A DNA stretch of 64,000 nucleotides from NCBI RefSeq assembly GCF_947242115.1, contig NC_074717.1, positions 34,512,201-34,576,200 of the forward strand, given 5' to 3'. How positions within the stretch are numbered: the stretch's first letter is position 1; each line of letters begins with the position of its first letter. A model generated the notes under the pieces. The model did not search any database. It had not been told where the DNA came from and was given only the letters and a program-made list of their open reading frames with translations. A program made the translations under genes and the position numbers. Positions 58,101-64,000 of the stretch are shown in pieces. The stretch comes from Biomphalaria glabrata. Taxonomy: Eukaryota > Mollusca > Gastropoda > Planorbidae.

Positions 58101-58304
58101 AGTCAGAGAAGCGAAACTGGGCGTTGAGTATCTAACGGCTTCACAATATTTTGAAGAATAGTAAAATAAATTAACTGCGCTGTTTAAGACTGTACAGCTT
58201 GTAACTTGTGATTGACATTGTTGACTGGTAGATGCAAGAGCTGTCTCCACGTCTTCGGAAACAACTTTCCCTAACAATCCCAGAACAAGTGCGAAGTAGA
58301 GCAT
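52170..58304 (-). CDS. Giant 24-domain cysteine-rich secreted/GPI-anchored-like protein (gene 4)
   Basis: An intact frame of about 2,044 residues of unknown function, all in one exon. Residues 1-16 are a signal peptide ('LVLGLLGKVVS'). Then come 24 domains of 84 residues in strict A-B alternation, twelve pairs. A ends 'CTLNEYFRLRNAACG' and B ends 'CTQSEYDSVRNAACG'. Every domain has six cysteines at relative positions 12, 19, 36, 51, 58, 71 (144 in all; the last B is two residues shorter between the third and fourth). Linkers carry sequons NST, NVS, NLT and NDT/NGT, four per pair, so heavy N-glycosylation is likely. The C-terminus 'RGSSLISGTLSLVISS' to 'LLKKL' looks like a GPI signal or membrane anchor. 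A start at 58370 would lie upstream of a strong splice acceptor (AG at 58339-58340) inside an intron, so the ATG at 58304 is used; it aligns with the second Met of gene 2. Pairs 3-8 are three near-identical double pairs. Confidence 0.93.
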   Translation of the reverse strand: MLYFALVLGLLGKVVSEDVETALASTSQQCQSQVTSCTVLNSAVNLFYYSSKYCEAVRYSTPSFASLTCLVEDNGCTLTEYFRLRNAACGTNSTTGLDRAENVSIALVSSSQQCRLQISNCIVRDTAVTKLYMSSKYCEAMQYSTASFSSQTCLVINSGCTQSEYDSVRNAACGTNLTTNHNGTKDVETALASTSQQCQSQVTSCTALDITVQNLYTSLKYCEAIRYSTPSFASLTCLVKDNGCTLNEYFRLRNAACGTNSTTGLDRAENVSIALVSSSQQCRLQISNCIVRDKTVTNLYMSSKYCEAMQYSTASFSSQTCLVIISGCTQSEYDSVRNAACGTNLTTNHNDTKDVETALASTNQQCQSQVTSCTALDITVQNMYTSLKYCEAIRYSTPSFASLTCLVKDNGCTLNEYFRLRNAACGTNSTTGLDRAENVSIALVSSSQQCRLQISNCILRDTTVTNLYMSSKYCEAMQYSTASFSSQTCLVINSGCTQSEYDSVRNAACGTNLTTNHNDTKDVETALASTNQQCQSQVTSCTALDIAVQNLYTSLKYCEAVRYSTPSFASLTCLVKDNGCTLTEYFRLRNAACGTNSTTGLDRAENVSIALVSSSQQCRLQISNCIVRDTAVTNLYMSSKYCEAMQYSTASFSSQTCLVINSGCTQSEYDSVRNAACGTNLTTNHNDTKDVETALASTNQQCQSQVTSCTALDITVQNMYTSLKYCEAIRYSTPSFASLTCLVKDNGCTLNEYFRLRNAACGTNSTTGLDRAENVSIALVSSSQQCRLQISNCILRDTTVTNLYMSSKYCEAMQYSTASFSSQTCLVINSGCTQSEYDSVRNAACGTNLTTNHNDTKDVETALASTNQQCQSQVTSCTALDIAVQNLYTSLKYCEAVRYSTPSFASLTCLVKDNGCTLTEYFRLRNAACGTNSTTGLDRAENVSIALVSSSQQCRLQISNCIVRDTAVTNLYMSSKYCEAMQYSTASFSSQTCLVINSGCTQSEYDSVRNAACGTNLTTNHNDTKDVETALASTNQQCQSQVTSCTALDITVQNMYTSLKYCEAIRYSTPSFASLTCLVKDNGCTLNEYFRLRNAACGTNSTTGLDRAENVSIALVSSSQQCRLQISNCILRDTTVTNLYMSSKYCEAMQYSTASFSSQTCLVINSGCTQSEYDSVRNAACGTNLTTNHNDTKDVETALASTNQQCQSQVTSCTALDIAVQNLYTSLKYCEAVRYSTPSFASLTCLVKDNGCTLTEYFRLRNAACGTNSTTGLDRAENVSIALVSSSQQCRLQISNCIVRDTAVTNLYMSSKYCEAMQYSTASFSSQTCLVINSGCTQSEYDSVRNAACGTNLTTNHNGTKDVETALASTNQQCQSQVTSCTALDIAVQKLYTSLKYCEAIRYSTPSFASLTCLVKDNGCTLNEYFRLRNAACGTNSTTGLDRAENVSIALVSSSQQCRLQISNCILRDTTVTNLYMSSKYCEAMQYSTASFSSQTCLVINSGCTQSEYDSVRNAACGTNLTTNHNGTKDVETALASTNQQCQSQVTSCTALDIAVQKLYTSLKYCEAIRYSTPSFVSLTCLVKDNGCTLNEYFRLRNAACGTNSTTGLDRAENVSIALVSSSQQCRLQISNCIVRDTSVNNLYMSSKYCEAMQYSTASFSSQTCLVINSGCTQSEYDSVRNAACGTNLTTNHNDTKDVETALASTSQQCQSQVTSCTALDIAVQNLYTSLKYCEAIRYSTPSFAFLICLVENRGCTLTEYFRLRNAACGTNSTTGLDRAENVSIALVSSSQQCRLQISNCIVRDTTVTNLYMSSKYCEAMQYLTASFSSQTCLVINSGCTQSEYDSVRNAACGTNLTTNHNDTKDVETALASTSQQCQSQVTSCIALDITVQKLYTSLKYCEAIRYSTPSFAFLICLVENRGCTLTEYFRLRNAACGTSSTTVENTAGENVSIALVSSSQQCRSQISSCIAKDNTVKNLYMSSRYCEALQFLSISSKTCLDADSGCTQREYNMVTQAACRGSSLISGTLSLVISSFVILLKKL
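52205..58250 (-). repeat. 504-bp coding tandem repeat, 12 units
   Basis: Each unit encodes one A-B pair; unit starts step by exactly 504 bp from 58250 (58250, 57746, 57242 and so on to 52706). Units 3-4 (57242-56235), 5-6 (56234-55227) and 7-8 (55226-54219) form three 1,008-bp copies with the same protein sequence except one Asp/Gly at the end of the last. Outer units are more diverged, as expected when the middle of an array is the most recently amplified or converted. Confidence 0.95.
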
Positions 58305-58338
58305 TCTTTGATTTATGTTCTTTTTTTTATATTTAATT

Positions 58339-58358
58339 CTGCGAAGAAGATAAAGTGA
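58339..58358 (-). promoter_or_regulatory. Predicted 3' splice acceptor before gene 4 start
   Basis: On the minus strand cactttatcttcttcgcag ends 34 bases before the ATG. The pyrimidine tract and CAG are good matches to a metazoan acceptor. Confidence 0.65.
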
Positions 58359-58434
58359 AAAAATGCACAATTAAAAGGAGAAGATAACTTAACACGTAAT
58401 GGTAATGAATGAAACTAAAGCTAACATCCTATAT

Positions 58435-58540
58435 CAGGGGTTCTCAACATTTGGATCGCGACCCCTTTGGGGGTTGAATGACCATTTGCCTGGGGTCGCC
58501 TAAGGCCATCGGAAATTTTTGTTTTGCGTTTAATTTACAT
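58435..58540 (+). mobile_element. hAT 5' end resembling SPIN-type elements
   Basis: It starts CAGGGGTTCTCAACATTTGG, followed by atcgcgacccctttggggg, then ggggtcgcctaaggccatcg. From memory this order follows the left end of the SPIN group of hAT transposons closely. No right end or target duplication was found. The copy is diverged. Confidence 0.6.
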
Positions 58541-58974
58541 TGAGAATTTGTTTGTTTTTAGTCATTCCTTATGTGTTGTAACAAACACATTTGTACCATG
58601 GATGGTTTAGGGAGACATGTTTAGAAACATGAACATATTATCAGACGATACAGAGGGTACATTTAGTGAGTGTAACATCATTGCTTGAAGGTAAAATATT
58701 TTTCCATTAGTAGTTACCTCTGTTTTCAAACACTTTGCTTAACTCCATTGAGGAATCTAACATTATTTCAATGGTGTAGATTGGTCTTAAAACTATTAAT
58801 GAAAACTAGTATTACCTAATCGTTTTCTAGTCCATGTTATTGAAGGTATTATATTCATATGGAACAATCCCAGGAACATGGATCTCCATCAAAAGAATGT
58901 TAGAAAAAAATATAATGACAATATTTTGCGGTATGTTTTTATAAAGTCAGAGCAGACTGAGACGTCTAAACTTT
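58541..58974. other. No gene seen
   Basis: AT-rich; part may belong to the hAT element on the left. Confidence 0.4.
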
Positions 58975-59110
58975 AGCGAAAAGATAATAAATGAAAAACT
59001 GCCTTGGAATCCCCATATTGATGAAACCTTAAAAAAAATCAAACAAAGCTCTTTTGTATATTAATTATTTTTGAAGTAACGTCTGTATTATATAAGATAA
59101 GATAATATAA
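58975..59110 (+). mobile_element. CR1-like LINE, internally deleted scrap
   Basis: 'NEKLPWNPHIDETLKKIKQS' runs directly into the family's 3' end (gaagtaacgtctgtattata, then a TAAGATAAGATAA run). The sequence between them in 32866-33600 is missing. Confidence 0.7.
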
Positions 59111-59499
59111 TCAGCTTACATTGTAATTCACTAAATAAACAATCACCTAGCCTAGTCCTAAAGTTATGTGTTGTCTAAGATGTGTCGCTTAACTCTCTTT
59201 CTTTGTTTCTCTCTCCTACTCTCTCTTTCGCTCTCTTTCTATTGTTTTAACGAAGATAAGCTTCTATTTAACAACATTGAAAAACTTCATGATAAAATCG
59301 TAAAGTTTTTTCTTTTGCTGTGTTAGCTCTTTAAATATTGTTTTTTCTGATTTTCTTGCTGTGTGAGGTATTGATTGAAATATATAAAATGTTTTTAAAA
59401 AAAAACTCTTTAAAATTTATTTTTTGATACATTTTAACGAACATAGAATGTTATTTAAATATTTAAATATAATTTTGCAGTGTGTCCTGCACCTTCATA
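59111..59499. other. No gene seen
   Basis: AT-rich, with a CT-rich stretch near 59200-59240. Confidence 0.45.
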
Positions 59500-59957
59500 G
59501 GACTGACGCTATCTAAGTGTATAGTAAATTATTAAGTTAAACCATTTTATAACTTATAACAGATTTTCCGCGGCCTCTTGATTTACCAGGAAAATTGAAA
59601 ATTAATTTATTAAAATTATTGAATATATAATGCATGGACGCCCGCAGGGGGGTACATGGTGGTGCACTTGCACCCCCTGGATTCTAACTAAATCTACATC
59701 TACGTATTAAAAAAACAGATCTGGACGATGAATTTCATTATATAATTTTTTTTTAATTGGCTAAAATGTGACTACTCAGAATTCAGAGGCGTGCTCGTAC
59801 ATGTTTGGCCATCAATTCCTGATACGCCTAGGCTAATTTACTACTACATTAACCAATTGCTATTTAGAAGTTAATTGATTTGGTGGTATTAAAAAATGGC
59901 TAGTATTTAGCTACTGAGAATCCATTTGCACCCCCTTGCTCCCCCGTCCCCTCGACT
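59500..59957. mobile_element. hAT MITE remnant (to about 59640), then unknown repeat
   Basis: tataacttataacagatttt and cgcggcctcttgatttacca match the MITE at 27200-27594. 59640-59957 includes two blocks with tgcaccccct and a C-rich edge, perhaps another small element. Confidence 0.5.
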
Positions 59958-60126
59958 TCTTGGTCACAATGGTTAAGCCCGGCCCTGCTATTTAGTGACG
60001 AGGGAATACTATTTGTTATCCCCCCCCCTCTTTTTTTTCGAGGGGTAACTCTAGTATTTGAAAGAGTGATCTTTCCTTTACTTTTTGTCCAAACTGTTGA
60101 GCCATGAAGAGAATTATATAGAGAGA
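59958..60126 (-). mobile_element. Helitron 5' portion
   Basis: On the minus strand it starts TCTCTCTATATAATTCTCTT after a host A, then atggctcaacagtttgg, matching the 5' part of the complete Helitron at 24623-24958. It ends near ggttaagcccggccctg and lacks the 3' hairpin. Confidence 0.65.
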
Positions 60127-61189
60127 TTATAGTCGCCTACATAATAAATTGATGTGTTTCTATCGTGTATATAATTTGTCCCATAGATCTGTTAGGGGAA
60201 CTTTACTACTTAGTTCCATTCTCTATTTACTATTCTTTACTATTTTACTACTTAATTAAATGTCCCATTCTCTAACTAAAAATCAGAAAGCCGAAGAATG
60301 AAATTCTAATAGCAAGTAATGTTAAGAGTGTTCTAAATTAACTATCCCATGGTTACAATGTCTAGCCATACCACACACTCTTGACGTTTTGCGCAGGTTA
60401 AAGTAAGAAGATGTTATAGTTTACGTTTTCTGAACACACTAATAGTACACACTAATAGTACACACTAATAGTACACACTAACAGTAGTTGAACTAATGTC
60501 AACGTAATCCAGCGAACCTGTCAAGAAATACGTTTCATTCTCCACAGTAGAAAGTCTTGAAAGTCTTGAAAGTTTCTTTTTCGTCCTTTCGTAGATGTGT
60601 ACACATTTAGTGAGTTTTTAAAGGGAGGTAACAGAAGATAGTATGCATCCCGGATTTGAAATCATTCATCCTGATCAAACTTCCCCCAGAAACATTGTTT
60701 TATTATATTTGCTTTCACCGTTGTGATGTTTTCTCTAAATGATAATTGCAGTAATAAACCTGGTGTAAAAGAACACACAATACAAACAAAACTGTTTGGG
60801 AGTGCCACGATTTATCAATCGAAACAATAGAGCAAAGTTGATTTATATATGTGTGTGTGTGTTCTTTATACAAACTCTGATGCATTCCCTTAGGGTCCTT
60901 TATTCAGTAGAAATAGTATTTGATATTGTTTTAACACGGCGAACTTTTAGGGTGATATTTTATTTGAATTATATAGTAAAGCAATGTTAAGCAATGTTTT
61001 AATTATCAGTAACATTTGTAGATCAAATAATATTTTTGTTTACTAGCTCAAAATAGTTAAAGCAATTATCTGTTTTTCTTGGTGTACTGTGTAGGATTAC
61101 TGAATAAATCCTCTCACTTAGCACAGAATTGGTAAGAATCGTATGCAATCAATAAGAAAACAAGGTTTTGAAATCAATTTCTCTCTTAT
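60127..61189. other. No gene seen; short 14-bp tandem
   Basis: acacactaatagta is repeated four times at about 60434-60485. The rest is AT-rich without recognisable features. Confidence 0.5.
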
Positions 61190-61352
61190 TAAAAAAAAGG
61201 TAAAGAGAACTTGAGATCTATAGGGCAGATGATGTTAAAGTCATCTGTTTCTTTGGCCGACGTTTAACGAGCAGGGTGTCATGTGGCCAGCACAACGACT
61301 ATCCGCATTTCCTTTCCCCAACAAAAGTCAGGTAACCACTTAGCCACCGTGC
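61190..61352 (-). mobile_element. tRNA-derived SINE, internally shortened
   Basis: The body (gatctatagggcagatgatg, catctgtttctttggcc) is joined to only the first bases of the head (ggcacggtggctaagtggt on the minus strand). The B box region is missing. Confidence 0.75.
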
Positions 61353-61689
61353 CCCCTACCCTATTTTAATTATGCTATTCAATTATTTTTGAGATTTGAA
61401 TACTTAACGTGCAATTTCGAGTAAAACGTTACAGGAAAAATGATTCACATATGAATAACAAAATTATAGTGAAACCATTACTAACGTTATCATTTCTTCC
61501 TGCAGGCAAAATGTACTTGATAGACGACGATAACGTTCAATGCTAGACTTATTACGATTCACGGTCAGTGTAAGGAGAGTATCTTTTTTCCAATACAAAA
61601 TTATTTTGAATATAGATTTGTAGCTAACATACAATTCTTATTAACATGAATTGGCCACATACCATTAGACAACAAAAGCGTACACGTCT
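61353..61689. other. No gene seen
   Basis: AT-rich unique sequence. Confidence 0.4.
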
Positions 61690-61910
61690 CAGACGAGCAG
61701 AAGTCCTAGCCTCTGAAAAAAGACATTTGGAGAGCTCTCACGAAGGCCGCGGAACACACGTTTAAGGCCCAGATGAAAGATCTTGTATAGGGCAGGCAGA
61801 GGAGACGTCCAGAAAACAAATGGATCCATGGAGGACAGCAGCCTGGTTTGAATCAGGTGGAGACAAATTTGCATGTTGCGCGTAGCTTTTTGCAACATTG
61901 CACTCACCCT
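61690..61910. repeat. Dispersed repeat shared with 5802-6005
   Basis: Contains gagctctcacgaaggc, aaggcccagatgaaagatc and caggtggagacaaattt in the same order as the copy at 5802. A 72-residue minus-strand frame is not supported by any motif. Confidence 0.5.
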
Positions 61911-62159
61911 TAATCTCGGAACACGAAGACATTGCTTGGGCTGTTTATATATTTACCATTTACATTTCGCACAGAAAAGATATCATATTTCTATTTTATG
62001 AATAGTTGAAAACGGTTTGCATATTTATTTTTTTAAAAAGAAAGGTTTTCAAATTTGCAGCTATTTTAATCAATTACAGCTTATAGTTAAATTGAATGGA
62101 TCTACTGGATAGATGATACCAATTGAGATCTTTCTACAGCTGACTGTTGCTAGAAAAAA
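61911..62159. other. No gene seen
   Basis: AT-rich unique sequence. Confidence 0.4.
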
Positions 62160-62520
62160 AAGCATTCGAAAATAGTTTATAACAAAAAATATCAACTCAA
62201 TCTGTCTGTCTGGTACAGTTTGTGTACAATTTACAATTTTTTTATTACATCTAATAAAACATGAATCAATCGAAAAAAATAAAACAATTAATTAATTATT
62301 TTGTTTGTATCGGAAAACGGAAATAAATGCTACTTATTGAGATAAGTGGTTGTCTATTCTATTGTATACTTTTTTTTCTCAATTCCCATTCTCAGATCAA
62401 GTTGAAATTTTGCATAATTATTCATAGTTGATGAAAATTGTTAAATCAATTTTTAAAAAATCACCAATTAGTGAATTAAGGGTAATTCTTTTTAAAAAAT
62501 ATTGAGATATATATATGGTA
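62160..62520 (+). repeat. DR1 dispersed repeat
   Basis: tatcaactcaatctgtctgt, ggtacagtttgtgtac, aaacatgaatcaatcg and aattaattaattattttgtt, in the DR1 order. Confidence 0.6.
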
Positions 62521-62819
62521 GTGATTTTGCGTTTTTTTGTTTTTAAGATTTTTTTATCTCTAGATCCAAAAAAAATAGTGTATAGGCCTCTTAAACTTTA
62601 AATAAGAAGGGGCATAATAGTTGGTTGGTACGAAGACATCCATTCATCATGATATCTGTGGGAATATGTTTGACGAATATTTAACACATATTGACAAATT
62701 CAAACAGTGGTATGATGGCGGTTATTGAAATAAAAATAAAATTTACTATAAAAAAAAGTATTCATTCCTGAATTATGAAAATTATAGTCTTCTATGATTC
62801 CTCATTTTATTAAGCCTGA

Positions 62820-63115
62820 TCGGATCGGATCGAATTGGTTTGGATAGGTTTGGATTTAATAGGATCCAAATCGGATGGGATTGTATCAGATCGGATCTGT
62901 TCATGTCGAAACCAGATCTTACTGGATCTGAGTGTCTCTATTAGATGCCATCTTCTGCCAGCTGCTTTATTCTATGACAGTGAGTGCAAATTTTCGCCTA
63001 AGTTGATCTTAATAGTGCTTCCAGAGGGCTACTCTGTTACGCCGTCAGTCTACAAAAAAGATAGCCTTTGGCATGATGTCGTCCCCCATGCGGGATAGCT
63101 GTCCTACCCACCACA
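62820..63115 (-). mobile_element. GGATCGGAT-rich stretch and LINE C-terminal scrap
   Basis: 62820-62930 is a degenerate repeat of GGATCGGAT, GGATTTGG and similar words. 62935-63115 on the minus strand reads 'GQLSRMGDDIMPKAIFF', then 'WKHYKDQLRRKF'-like text in pieces, as in the C-terminal tail of LINE-B-type elements. Broken by stops. Confidence 0.5.
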
Positions 63116-63644
63116 GCAGTCGAATAGTAATTATCCAGGTTGTTATGTTCGTTTTGATTTTTAATTGTGACAATCATCGACTTAGAAGTTCAGCAAAGAT
63201 CATGCTGCCGGACGTCAACACTGTTTTAGCAGAATACATCTGGTAGACGTGAGCGTGTACAGTGAATAATAAATGGTAGACTTCCATAGGACACCTTTTA
63301 TAGAGATCTAATTAAAGGCAGGGAAGGCCTTTCAATCTTAAGATAGTCTGATGTATGTAAACGTGACATTGAAGCTTGTTAAGATTGATGTCAACAGATC
63401 TGAGAAACAAGAACATGTTTAAATTATTTTTTTAAAAAAGCTAATATTAAGCGTACTTGTAGCAATTAGTATGGATCAGTTATGTAATTAAATTTGTAAT
63501 AGATCTAGACTAACAATAAAAAAAAGCATTTATGAAAATAAATTAAAAAAAATGGACCTGAATTCGAACTTGTAGGTAAAGCCTTCTCAGACCAACTCGG
63601 TAACCACTCTGGTAAAGAAGAGTCTTAAAATGGAAGATTGTATA
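63116..63644. other. No gene seen
   Basis: AT-rich; ggtaaccactctggtaaag near 63600 vaguely resembles a decayed SINE head. Confidence 0.4.
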
Positions 63645-63740
63645 ATTGTGCAAAATTTGATCCGAGATTGGGTGTCGGAGAAATAACGTGTACAAAGCTT
63701 TACCAGACAGACAAAGTGAGTTGATAGAAGCTTTGTACAA
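63645..63740 (-). repeat. DR1 dispersed repeat, end piece
   Basis: On the minus strand it reads acaaagcttctatcaactca, ctttgtctgtctggtaaagc, then acgttatttctccgacaccc and ggatcaaattttgcac. It is the copy closest to the 47-bp minisatellite unit. Confidence 0.65.
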
Positions 63741-64000
63741 ATTACAGTAGCTTGGACATTAAGCGACTAAAGGACTGTTTATAAGTTTACAGACACCTTC
63801 GAGACCATGAGCAGTATCCAGATTTTTGTCAAAAGCGACATCATCAGAAAACAGTTCCATAGTGGACATTCATTAGGGGCCTACAATCTTATTTTCGTTT
63901 AACGAATCTCGACCCTGGCAGTGTTAGAAAACGACTCTAAGATAGTTTGCATATTAATAATTATTATTATTTCAAATAGATTGTGAGAATGTTAAAGTTT
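63741..64000. other. No gene seen
   Basis: Unique sequence to the window end. Confidence 0.4.

Noticed and set aside
58305-58370. Earlier ATG for gene 4 giving 22 more residues
   Set aside because: The extension crosses a strong splice acceptor and is basic, spoiling the signal peptide; gene 2 aligns with the later start.

Overview
The window is AT-rich animal DNA crowded with repeats. The mix of elements points to a mollusc, most likely a freshwater pulmonate snail (Biomphalaria, Bulinus or lymnaeid type). This is inferred from a tRNA-derived SINE in at least seven copies, long GATA runs, several non-LTR retrotransposon families, hAT and Helitron elements, and short solo LTRs. No tRNA, rRNA, operon, CRISPR array or prokaryotic signal was seen.

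Only four loci look like real host genes, and all belong to one family of small cysteine-rich, apparently surface-anchored proteins: 10264-10848 (-), 25376-25987 (-), 43343-43717 (+) and 52170-58304 (-). Each has a signal peptide, one or more copies of a domain of about 60-84 residues with six cysteines (C-x6-C-x13-18-C-x14-C-x6-9-C-x12-C, with a CT-x-x-EY motif after the fifth cysteine), and a hydrophobic C-terminal tail that looks like a GPI-anchor signal. Each coding region is a single exon, with a good 3' splice acceptor 6-34 bases before the ATG. The first two genes hold one A-B domain pair and the third holds one domain. The fourth expands the A-B pair twelve times into 24 domains in about 2,044 residues, encoded by 504-bp repeats, six of which form three 1,008-bp higher-order copies. 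This cluster is the best candidate for an undescribed system. I do not recognise the domain.

Layout: 1-10 kb holds LINE fragments, a decayed hAT (1909-3096), a LINE split by a small hAT, and a 33-bp minisatellite (7424-9206) abutting a CR1-like LINE piece with a 2A-like motif. 10-14 kb holds gene 1 and a short Ty3-type fossil nested in an older LTR. 14-22 kb holds SINE and LINE ends, a 26-bp minisatellite, a solo LTR and a foldback-like transposon (19963-21578) with a 9-bp target duplication. 22-30 kb holds a small Helitron, gene 2, a 30-bp array, and LINE and SINE copies. 30-43 kb is LINE remnants, a 2-kb unclassified insertion in a LINE, GATA runs with a solo LTR, and a clean hAT MITE. 43-50 kb holds gene 3 and a nest of elements (a 2.2-kb hAT inside a CR1-like LINE, with other LINE pieces inside it). 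50.5-58.4 kb holds a 47-bp minisatellite and the giant gene. 58-64 kb is a hAT end resembling SPIN, a Helitron piece, and SINE and LINE scraps.

The labels LINE-A to LINE-D, CR1-like and DR1 are working names used only here. Family calls come from reading the sequence and translations by eye. No database search was possible.
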